A DNA stretch of 12,052 nucleotides from contig JADFOU010000034.1 of the NCBI GenBank assembly GCA_022562655.1, positions 1-12,052 on the forward strand. Reading direction: 5' to 3'. Positions 6,621 to 12,052 of this stretch are shown here, in pieces. Both the position numbers and the translations under genes were made by a program. Origin of the DNA: a candidate division TA06 bacterium (GTDB lineage Bacteria; Hydrothermota; DG-26; E44-bin18; JADFOU01). The notes beneath the pieces were generated by a model. The model had not been told where the DNA came from, made no database searches, and worked only from the letters and a program-made list of their open reading frames with translations. How positions within the stretch are numbered: the stretch's first letter is position 1; every line of letters starts with the position of its first letter.

Positions 6621-7877
6621 ATGAAACCTTTGGAAGAAAAGCTCCCTCAAGAAGTTCGTCGCCTTCTCAAAAGGATTGGGCATTTTACAGAGACGGAGGA
6701 AACCCCTTCTTACTTAGTGGGGGGCATTGTTCGGGATCTCCTTCTGGGTGTTTCGAACAAGGATTTGGATATTGTGGTAGAGGGGGATGGGATCGCTTTC
6801 GCGAAAGACCTTGGACAAAAACTAAAGAGAGAGGTGAAGACCCACAGGCAGTTTGGCACTGCCACCCTCTTTCTCAAAGATGGCTTGAAATTGGATATCG
6901 TTACAGCGAGAAGAGAGGAGTACCTCGCCCCTGCTGTTTTGCCCGGCGTTTCCCCAGGCACCCTCCGGGATGATCTCTTTCGGAGAGACTTTACGATCAA
7001 TAGTTTAGCCCTCCGGATCCATTCGGAGGGGTTTGAAGAAATTGTGGATCTTTTTGGGGGTGAGGCTGACCTTCAGAAGGGTCTTATCCGCATTCTTCAT
7101 CCAAAAAGTTTTATCGAGGATCCCACCCGCATCTTTCGGGCAGTACGATTAGAGACACGCTATGGTTTCCAGATTGAACCCTTCACCCTCAGCCGATTGA
7201 AAGAAGCCCTCGAAGAGAAGATGATCGAGAGGCTTACTCCTAAGAGAAGGCGAACCGAGTTGATTCTTCTATTCAAGGAATCGGATCCCTCCAAGCCTTT
7301 CCACCGGCTCAACGCGTTAGGGGTTTTGAAACATCTCCATCCCAGACTCTCCTTTTCCAAGTCCGCCACACGCGGATTTGATCGGGTTCATGAGGTTCTC
7401 GATCAATGGGGCAATTCCCTCAAACCGAACCCTTTTTTTCTCCGTTATCTTTGCCTCATTCAAAAACTGTCTTTTGAAGATCGTTACGCCCTTTCCGGGA
7501 GCCTCGCAATGACCAAGAAGGAGATGCGGCAGTTGATGGATTTACGCATCGTTCAAGGGAGGATCGGGAATCTGAATCAGTTGAAGCCGAGTGAGGTTTA
7601 TGCACACCTCCATGGCCTATCCTCGGAGATTCTTCTCTTCTTGACGATAACCGCCAAGGAGGAAGGGTCGAAAAAGAGGATTGAGAAATATTTGATGGAC
7701 TCCCGGAAGGTTCGTCTGAAGATTACCGGTCGGGATCTCAAGACCCTGGGGATCCCGGAAGGCCCCCTGTACAAGAAGATACTCAATGAGGTCTTGAAAA
7801 GCCGTCTGGATGGACTTCTCAATACGAAAGGAGAGGAATTAGACTTCGCCAAAAAAAACTGGGAGAAAAGGCGGTAA
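6621..7877 (+). CDS. CCA tRNA nucleotidyltransferase / poly(A) polymerase family protein (class II)
   Basis: Enzymes of this family add CCA, or single C or A residues, to tRNA 3' ends, or polyadenylate RNA. The 418-residue protein has the class II head: GGIVRDLLLG (34-43), the metal-binding DLD (48-50), FGTATLFL (79-86), and RRDFTINSLAL (121-131). EDPTRIFRAVR (166-176) contains the base-selecting EDxxR motif. A polymerase RNA-binding helical region follows (about 180-260), then a poorly conserved tail. There is no HD domain, and no fused DHH or CBS domains of the kind found in long A-adding enzymes. CCA-adding, A-adding and poly(A) polymerase activities cannot be told apart from sequence, so no symbol is given. 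There is no obvious Shine-Dalgarno, and the leader before the ATG is AT-rich. It probably shares a transcript with nadC. Confidence 0.88.
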   Translation: MKPLEEKLPQEVRRLLKRIGHFTETEETPSYLVGGIVRDLLLGVSNKDLDIVVEGDGIAFAKDLGQKLKREVKTHRQFGTATLFLKDGLKLDIVTARREEYLAPAVLPGVSPGTLRDDLFRRDFTINSLALRIHSEGFEEIVDLFGGEADLQKGLIRILHPKSFIEDPTRIFRAVRLETRYGFQIEPFTLSRLKEALEEKMIERLTPKRRRTELILLFKESDPSKPFHRLNALGVLKHLHPRLSFSKSATRGFDRVHEVLDQWGNSLKPNPFFLRYLCLIQKLSFEDRYALSGSLAMTKKEMRQLMDLRIVQGRIGNLNQLKPSEVYAHLHGLSSEILLFLTITAKEEGSKKRIEKYLMDSRKVRLKITGRDLKTLGIPEGPLYKKILNEVLKSRLDGLLNTKGEELDFAKKNWEKRR

Positions 7878-7878
7878 A

Positions 7879-8184
7879 ATGGTTGAATGGTTAAATAGTT
7901 AATTGGTTAAATTTAGGTAGTGACTCTTTTATAGTTGATAAGCACCTCTTGAATGTAATATTTTCTTATCTTTATGCCTTCTTCCTTTTCTACTCGTAAC
8001 CCTGAACCTTGTCCCGAACTTGTTTCGGGATCTCTTTCAGGGTTTCAAGAGATGCTGAAACCTGCCTGCCCTGTCTACCGGCAGGCAGGCGGCAGGCAGG
8101 CGAGTTCAGCATGACCGGATAGGAAATTATTTATCCACTATTATGGGGGCACTACCTAAATTTAACCATTTAACCAATTACCAA
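7879..8184. mobile_element. MITE-like non-coding element with terminal inverted repeats
   Basis: A perfect 18-bp inverted pair, GGTTAAATTTAGGTAGTG at 7905-7922 and its complement at 8150-8167, bounds about 263 bp. Similarity continues outward as degenerate GGTTAAAT-type units (7879-7904 and 8168-8184). Inside are two hairpins. One is at 7998-8044, with a 9-bp outer stem and an inner TCCCGAA/TTCGGGA stem. The other is at 8052-8112, with ATGCTGAA/TTCAGCAT enclosing CCTGCCTGCC and repeated GGCAGGCAGG. I found no coding frame of note and no transposase. It fills the gap from 2 nt after the nucleotidyltransferase stop to 14 nt before the next ATG. No clear target-site duplication can be named because the flanks are repetitive. 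Confidence 0.65.
8052..8112. repeat. GC-rich hairpin with CCTGCC/GGCAGG stem inside the MITE-like element
   Basis: ATGCTGAA (8052-8059) pairs with TTCAGCAT (8105-8112). CCTGCCTGCC (8061-8070) can pair with either of two tandem GGCAGGCAGG copies (8080-8089 and 8091-8100). The alternative pairings and the high GC content contrast with the AT-rich ends of the element. No T-run follows, so terminator function is doubtful. Confidence 0.7.
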
Positions 8185-8198
8185 TCACTGTCTTTCTT

Positions 8199-8864
8199 AT
8201 GGAGTATTTCTTATTAATCCCTCCCCTTCTCCTTGCCATCATCCTCCATGAATCTGCCCATGGTTGGATGGCGGAGAGATTGGGGGATCCAACGGCGCGG
8301 AATCTTGGGCGGATTACCCTGAATCCTTTGCCGCATATAGATCCCATAGGTACGATACTCCTTCCTGCCCTCCTTATCCTCGTCAGAGCCCCCTTCCTTT
8401 TCGGCTGGGCGAAGCCCGTCCCGATCAATTCTAATTATTTTCAGAATCCGAGGAAGGGGATGCTTCAAGTTGCCTTGGCGGGTCCCTTAACCAATCTCAG
8501 CCTCTCCTTCTTTTTTGGGATGCTTTTTCGATTGTTTACCCTGATGGGCTTCGACCAGGGTTTTTTCTCCCCCCTCTACATCATGATCATCTGGGGGGTA
8601 ATCATCAACCTCGTCCTCGCAATCTTCAACCTCATCCCCCTTCCACCTTTGGATGGATCAAAAATCCTGATGGGACTTCTCTCCGAGGAGAAGGCAGAAA
8701 AATTTGCCCACTTCGAGAGATATGGTTTCATTTTGATCCTTCTTCTCTTCACGATTGGAAGACCCATCCTCCACATCTTCATTGATCCCTTTGTCTCCCT
8801 CTTCTCCTCTCTCTTCACAGGAAAAAGCATTTTCTTCCTCCTGAAGATCATCGGTGTGTTTTAA
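8199..8864 (+). CDS. Site-2 protease family (M50) membrane metalloprotease
   Basis: This 221-residue multi-pass membrane protein has the zinc motif HESAH at 17-21 (His17, Glu18, His21) in the first membrane segment. The second zinc-binding element, NLIPLPPLDG (144-153, Asp152), is in a later one, the arrangement of intramembrane site-2 proteases. Other family marks are GDPTARNLGRITLNPLPHIDPIGT (in two parts at about 29-52) and the GWAKPVPIN segment (69-77). Hydrophobic stretches lie at about 3-18, 53-69, 88-113, 122-148 and 172-200. There are no PDZ or CBS domains, so it belongs to the short YwhC/Rv-type subgroup rather than RseP. The substrate is unknown. The Shine-Dalgarno is weak, and the MITE-like element ends just before the start. 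It may be transcribed alone, as a 507-bp gap follows. Confidence 0.92.
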   Translation: MEYFLLIPPLLLAIILHESAHGWMAERLGDPTARNLGRITLNPLPHIDPIGTILLPALLILVRAPFLFGWAKPVPINSNYFQNPRKGMLQVALAGPLTNLSLSFFFGMLFRLFTLMGFDQGFFSPLYIMIIWGVIINLVLAIFNLIPLPPLDGSKILMGLLSEEKAEKFAHFERYGFILILLLFTIGRPILHIFIDPFVSLFSSLFTGKSIFFLLKIIGVF

Positions 8865-8930
8865 TCCAAAGTAAATTAACGATTGAAATAAATCAGCGGT
8901 CAGCACCCTGTCCTCATTTGGGAGAAGGGA

Positions 8931-8989
8931 AGATCTTCGATTCTCCTACTCGGGGGTTTGGCTGGTAAGCAACGGAGATCTTCGATTCT
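8931..8989 (+). repeat. 14-bp direct repeat AGATCTTCGATTCT, two copies
   Basis: The copies at 8931-8944 and 8976-8989 are identical, with starts 45 bp apart. Each contains the palindrome AGATCT. There is no coding context. It could be a protein-binding pair or leftover duplicated sequence. Confidence 0.6.
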
Positions 8990-9070
8990 GCAATCCGCAT
9001 GAAAAAAGGTTTGGGTCACAAGATAAAAGATATTTTTATAACTTTGCCGACTCCAAGGAGGTGAAAGGTT

Positions 9071-9169
9071 TTGAAGTACGGACTGAAGAATTTCCTCGCC
9101 CTCGACTCTTCAGAAATAGGAGTTAGGTGTTTGCAATTTGCGAAGCATATTTGCAATCTGCAATCGTAA
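9071..9169 (+). CDS. Possible small protein or gene remnant with TTG start
   Basis: The sequence AAGGAGGTGA (9055-9064) is an essentially full-length complement of the 16S rRNA 3' end and lies 6 nt before a TTG at 9071. The frame runs 32 codons to TAA at 9167-9169. The first half (KNFLALDSSEIGVRCLQ) weakly recalls the N-terminal LDxxSxxxK strand of actin-like ATPases such as PilM. The second half is encoded by the TTGCAA-rich repeat sequence downstream. It may therefore be the stump of a disrupted gene, or a short leader peptide upstream of the sigma-54 promoter. No homologue is claimed. Confidence 0.3.
   Translation: MKYGLKNFLALDSSEIGVRCLQFAKHICNLQS
9130..9161 (+). promoter_or_regulatory. 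Paired 12-bp repeats, candidate upstream activator sites
   Basis: TTTGCAATTTGC (9130-9141) and TTTGCAATCTGC (9150-9161) differ by one base and are offset by 20 bp, close to two helical turns. Each contains the palindrome TTGCAA. They lie about 180-210 bp upstream of the predicted sigma-54 transcription start, a range used by enhancer-binding activators. Direct rather than inverted arrangement is less usual for NtrC-type sites, so this is tentative. Confidence 0.3.
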
Positions 9170-9312
9170 AGTGGAAATGACATAGGTCGTTCCATTATTA
9201 CGCTCCTCCCTTTGCTCCCTTTTACATTCTGCAAAAAATCCAACATTTTTCTCTATTTCAACCCATTGGAAATACTACAAATGGCTTAAAACCAACAAAT
9301 TTCTTGTTTTTT

Positions 9313-9328
9313 TGGCATGATTTTTGCA
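9313..9328 (+). promoter_or_regulatory. Sigma-54 (RpoN) -24/-12 promoter
   Basis: TGGCATGATTTTTGCA carries GG (9314-9315) and GC (9326-9327) separated by exactly 10 nt. It matches the TGGCAYR-N-TTGCW consensus at almost every conserved position. Transcription would start near 9339, 33 nt before the ATG of the response regulator gene. The downstream gene is itself a sigma-54 activator, which points to autoregulation. Confidence 0.85.
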
Positions 9329-9371
9329 TTAATAATTTATATGGAACCCTTCAATAGGAAGGAGGTAGAGA

Positions 9372-10775
9372 ATGGCAAATTCTATTTTGGTTGTAGAAGA
9401 TGAACTGAGGGAGCGTACCCTGCTCCAGGAATTTCTTAAAAATGAAGGATATGACCCCATCCTCACGGGTTCTGCTGAGGAGGGGTTGGAGAAGGTGAGG
9501 TCAGACGAAGCGGATCTTGCCTTAGTCGATATCCACCTCCCTTCCATGGATGGACTCAAGTTTCTGGAAGAGGTAAAGAAAACCAATGGGAATCTTCCAA
9601 TGATTGTGATGACCGCCTATGCTGATGTCGAGACGGCTATCCGTGCAATGAAATTGGGGGCTTATGATTATGTTCGGAAACCTTTCAATCTGGTGGAGCT
9701 CTCCATATTGATCAAGAGGGCTCTGGAGTCCGTCCGATCTGCAGAGACACTCTCCTATCTCTATGCAGACCGTAAAAAGAGAATGGGCTTTGGAAAGATG
9801 ATCGGAGAATGTGAAGGGATGCAGAGGATCTTTGATTCCATAGAAAAGGTGGCCAAGAATCCTGAGATCGCTGTTTTGATTCGAGGAGAGAGTGGAACGG
9901 GGAAAGAACTGGTAGCCCTCGCCATTCACGAAGAATCTTTCGCGACCTTAGACCCTTTTGTAGAGGTGAATTGTGCCGCAATCCCGGAAAACCTCTTGGA
10001 GGCTGAACTCTTTGGTCGAGAGCAGGGTGCCTATACGGACGCCAAAGAACGAAAGAAGGGACTTTTCGAACTTGCAGATGGTGGAACATTCTTTCTTGAT
10101 GAGATCGGGGATATGAGCATAAATCTCCAGGGGAAAGTTCTCAAAGCCATTGAAGAGAAAACTTTTAAAAGAGTAGGAGGGACGAAAAACATCCAGGTGA
10201 ATACCCGTGTGATTGCGGCAAGCAATAAGAAGTTAGAGGAAGAGATGCAAAGAGGGAGCTTTCGGGAGGACCTCTATTTCCGTCTAAATGTTTTCTCTAT
10301 CCTACTCCCTCCCCTCCGAGATCGTGGAGGAGATATCAACGTCCTCACAGGTCACTTCATCAATGAATATAACCAGAAATACCGAAGGAAAATCCAAGGT
10401 CTTTCTCCAGAAGCCAAAAAATTCTTCAAGGAATATCACTGGCCGGGGAATGTCCGGGAATTGAAGAATCTTATCGAACGAGCCTTTCTGATCCAGGCAC
10501 CCAATGAGGAATTCCTCACCGAGGATCTCTTTACGGGTCTTGCCAAAGTAAGCGCAAAGGTTTCTGTGGAGCCTGAGAATGGGAGTGAGATGAGTGTAGA
10601 GATCCCCCCCTCTGGAATCTCCCTGGAAGAAATGGAGAAGGCAGCCATTCGGAAAGCCTTAAGGATTACTGGTTGGCATCAGACCCGAGCCGCGAAATTG
10701 TTAGGATTGAGCCGCCAGACCCTAAACTACCGCATGAAAAAGTACGGTTTTGTCCGGGGAAGGAGCGAAATATGA
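9372..10775 (+). CDS. NtrC/PilR-family sigma-54-dependent response regulator
   Basis: This 467-residue protein is a phosphorylation-controlled transcription activator that remodels RNA polymerase-sigma-54 at -24/-12 promoters. The receiver domain (about 4-120) has the acidic pair Glu9/Asp10, phospho-acceptor Asp53, Thr81 and Lys103. The AAA+ domain (about 143-375) has Walker A GESGTGKE (172-179) and Walker B FFLDEIG (240-246). It also has REDLYFRLNV (298-307) with the arginine-finger region, and WPGNVRELKN (357-366). The sigma-54 contact loop reads GAYTDA (219-224) instead of GAFTGA. A Fis-type helix-turn-helix (about 433-457, TRAAKLLGLSRQTLNYRMKK) ends the protein. GGAGG (9361-9365) lies 6 nt before the ATG, in the leader of a sigma-54 promoter. 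The partner kinase follows with a 4-nt ATGA overlap. PilR is the closest well-known type by layout, but the target genes are not in view. Confidence 0.95.
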   Translation: MANSILVVEDELRERTLLQEFLKNEGYDPILTGSAEEGLEKVRSDEADLALVDIHLPSMDGLKFLEEVKKTNGNLPMIVMTAYADVETAIRAMKLGAYDYVRKPFNLVELSILIKRALESVRSAETLSYLYADRKKRMGFGKMIGECEGMQRIFDSIEKVAKNPEIAVLIRGESGTGKELVALAIHEESFATLDPFVEVNCAAIPENLLEAELFGREQGAYTDAKERKKGLFELADGGTFFLDEIGDMSINLQGKVLKAIEEKTFKRVGGTKNIQVNTRVIAASNKKLEEEMQRGSFREDLYFRLNVFSILLPPLRDRGGDINVLTGHFINEYNQKYRRKIQGLSPEAKKFFKEYHWPGNVRELKNLIERAFLIQAPNEEFLTEDLFTGLAKVSAKVSVEPENGSEMSVEIPPSGISLEEMEKAAIRKALRITGWHQTRAAKLLGLSRQTLNYRMKKYGFVRGRSEI

Positions 10776-12052
10776 AACTTTCTTTTTCGGAGGATCGGAA
10801 AAAAGTCATAATAAACTTCCGATGGCTCCAGGTACTGATCGTTACGCTACTCATCTCTACCAGCCGTGTAGGTGTCGGTGTTGGAAGTTCGGGCTACTCC
10901 CTGGCTCTCTTCTTTTTTGTAACGAATCTTATCCTTCTCTTACTTCCGAGAAATAAATTTGACCGGCCCTGGCTCCCCATGGCAATATTCCTCTTAGATG
11001 TTACCGTCATTTCAACGGCAATCTACCTCTCCGGCGGGATCATTATTGATTTCTATATCGTCTATCTTCTTACCATCTTCATGGCTGCTATTGGAGAGAA
11101 TTTAAAGGGGAGCCTCTTTACAGCTGCAATTGCCGGTGGGATCTATGCGTGGATGGGTTTTGAGAAGGGACTCCTTCTCGAGGATACGGGGTTCTTCATC
11201 CGTATTCCCTTCCTCTTTCTCGTAGCCTTCTTCTCTGGATATCTTGCCCAACAGGTGAAAGTCCAGAAAAAGGAGGGGGAAAGAATTGAACAAACCCGAA
11301 AAGACCTCCAGGTGCGCTTAGACAAAGCGACCCATTCGGAAGAGTTGGCTTATGAAAAACTCCTCTCCCTCTATGAATACAATGAGAACATCCTTCAGTC
11401 TATAGATCAAGGAGTCATTGTGGTGGATCTCTTCGGAAGGGTGACGGTCTTTAATCGAGGAGCAGAGAGGATCACCGGGTATACGACTCAGGAGGTCTTA
11501 GAGAACTCATTATCTGATTTGAAAGGATTCACGAATCTTCATCAGGTACTTTTAAATTCCGATGCAGATTCCCGAATCGTAGGGGAAGAGATCGAGGTCA
11601 CCACACTTGAACAAAAGGTCATCCCCATTGATATTTCCACGTCCTTTCTTAAAGATCCCCATGACGTCCGAACGGGAACGATTGTTCTCTTCAGAGACCT
11701 TACACAGGTCAAAGAACTGAAGGAGCGTCTTCATCACTCGGAGCGACTTGCTGTCCTTGGAGAAATGGCTGCTTATGTAGCCCACGAGATCCGAAATCCC
11801 CTGAACTCCATTAACGGCTTCTCCCAACTCATCCACCAAAAGACAGAAAATGGCGATCAGATTCGGGAGTATGCCCAGGTCATTTTAGAAGAGACCCATC
11901 GAGTCGATCAAACCATTGAAGAGATCCTCGATTTTTCAAGGTTTAAGAAACCTCGACTACAACTGACGGATATCAATCAGGTTTTGAATGACTCTATTCC
12001 TTCCTTGGAAGATAAGGCAAAAGAACATGGGGTTCTCATCTCGAAAAATCTT
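10772..12052 (+). CDS. PilS-like six-TM PAS sensor histidine kinase (partial, C-terminus outside window)
   Basis: The frame starts at an ATG overlapping the regulator stop (ATGA), with AGGAG at 10761-10765 six nt upstream, and is open for 427 codons to the window end. The N-terminal half has six hydrophobic segments at about 12-33, 42-59, 69-87, 88-104, 108-126 and 138-156. This is the layout of PilS-type membrane sensors without a large periplasmic domain. A charged, probably coiled-coil stretch follows (about 157-203), then a PAS domain (about 204-315; NILQSIDQGVIVVD, FNRGAERITGY). The HisKA domain has the H-box AHEIRNPLN with phospho-acceptor His338. The ATP-binding domain lies mostly beyond the window. 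It most likely phosphorylates Asp53 of the upstream regulator, inferred from the coupled genes. The ligand sensed is unknown. Confidence 0.93.
   Translation, partial: MKLSFSEDRKKVIINFRWLQVLIVTLLISTSRVGVGVGSSGYSLALFFFVTNLILLLLPRNKFDRPWLPMAIFLLDVTVISTAIYLSGGIIIDFYIVYLLTIFMAAIGENLKGSLFTAAIAGGIYAWMGFEKGLLLEDTGFFIRIPFLFLVAFFSGYLAQQVKVQKKEGERIEQTRKDLQVRLDKATHSEELAYEKLLSLYEYNENILQSIDQGVIVVDLFGRVTVFNRGAERITGYTTQEVLENSLSDLKGFTNLHQVLLNSDADSRIVGEEIEVTTLEQKVIPIDISTSFLKDPHDVRTGTIVLFRDLTQVKELKERLHHSERLAVLGEMAAYVAHEIRNPLNSINGFSQLIHQKTENGDQIREYAQVILEETHRVDQTIEEILDFSRFKKPRLQLTDINQVLNDSIPSLEDKAKEHGVLISKNL

Larger units (their letters stand above)
8865..9338. other. Mostly non-coding gap between the M50 protease gene and the sigma-54 promoter
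   Basis: I see no conserved gene of normal size here. The stretch holds a 14-bp direct repeat (AGATCTTCGATTCT at 8931-8944 and 8976-8989) and a weak hairpin (CTGAAGA 9083-9089 with TCTTCAG 9107-9113). It also holds a possible small gene remnant at 9071-9169 and paired 12-bp repeats at 9130-9161. No strong terminator follows the protease gene. Confidence 0.7.

Noticed and set aside
7935..7961. Possible sigma-70 promoter (TTGATA and TAATAT) inside the MITE-like element
   Set aside because: The spacer is only 15 nt, and AT-rich repeat DNA produces such matches readily.
8080..8100. Tandem GGCAGGCAGG units considered as part of a CRISPR or tandem-repeat array
   Set aside because: There are only two units, with no spacers of regular length. 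They are explained as one side of a hairpin stem.
9016..9246. Minus-strand 76-codon frame in the gap before the sigma-54 promoter
   Set aside because: Its middle is the translation of TTGCAA-type repeats, it has no convincing Shine-Dalgarno, and it shows no domain features.
10750..10956. Plus-strand 68-codon frame overlapping the regulator-kinase junction
   Set aside because: It is out of frame with both genes. The kinase frame starting at 10772 has the ATGA overlap, a Shine-Dalgarno and clear domains.

Overview
The window reads as a piece of a mid-GC bacterial chromosome, most likely from Desulfobacterota (formerly Deltaproteobacteria) or a close relative. That placement is an inference from three things: the subfamily style of the thiolase and HMGL-type enzyme, a sigma-54/NtrC-type two-component pair behind a near-perfect -24/-12 promoter, and intergenic gaps filled with palindromic and AT-rich repeats. 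Apart from the repeats, most of it is housekeeping. There is no phage, CRISPR array, rRNA or tRNA.

Layout. (1) Positions 1-639, minus strand: the N-terminal 213 residues of a YwiC-like multi-pass membrane protein, cut by the window edge. (2) Positions 723-3268, plus strand: a thiolase followed by an HMGL-family (isopropylmalate/homocitrate synthase-type) enzyme, ended by a rho-independent terminator at 3350-3377. (3) A sigma-70 promoter at 3383-3411 leads into uvrB, nadC and a CCA/poly(A) polymerase-family nucleotidyltransferase (3525-7877). (4) Positions 7879-8184: a non-coding, MITE-like element with 18-bp terminal inverted repeats. It is followed by an M50 (site-2 protease) membrane metalloprotease at 8199-8864. 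(5) Positions 8865-9371: about 500 bp of mostly non-coding DNA. It holds a 14-bp direct repeat, a small TTG-start reading frame behind a full-length Shine-Dalgarno sequence, paired 12-bp repeats and a sigma-54 promoter. (6) Positions 9372-12052: an NtrC/PilR-type response regulator and, overlapping it by 4 nt, a PilS-like six-TM PAS histidine kinase cut off by the window end.

How the genes work together. The thiolase and HMGL enzyme probably share a transcript and both handle acyl-CoA/oxo-acid carbon chemistry. uvrB, nadC and the nucleotidyltransferase are functionally unrelated (DNA repair, NAD synthesis, tRNA 3'-end maturation). The regulator and kinase form a signalling operon whose own promoter is sigma-54 dependent. 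Because the regulator is itself a sigma-54 activator, this suggests autoregulation.

The most unusual structure is the repeats. At least three kinds (a nested long palindrome, a TIR-bounded element, and an AT-rich GGTTAAAT-type repeat) fill the stop-to-start gaps almost exactly, ending 9-15 nt before the next start codon. One of them supplies the last 31 codons of uvrB.
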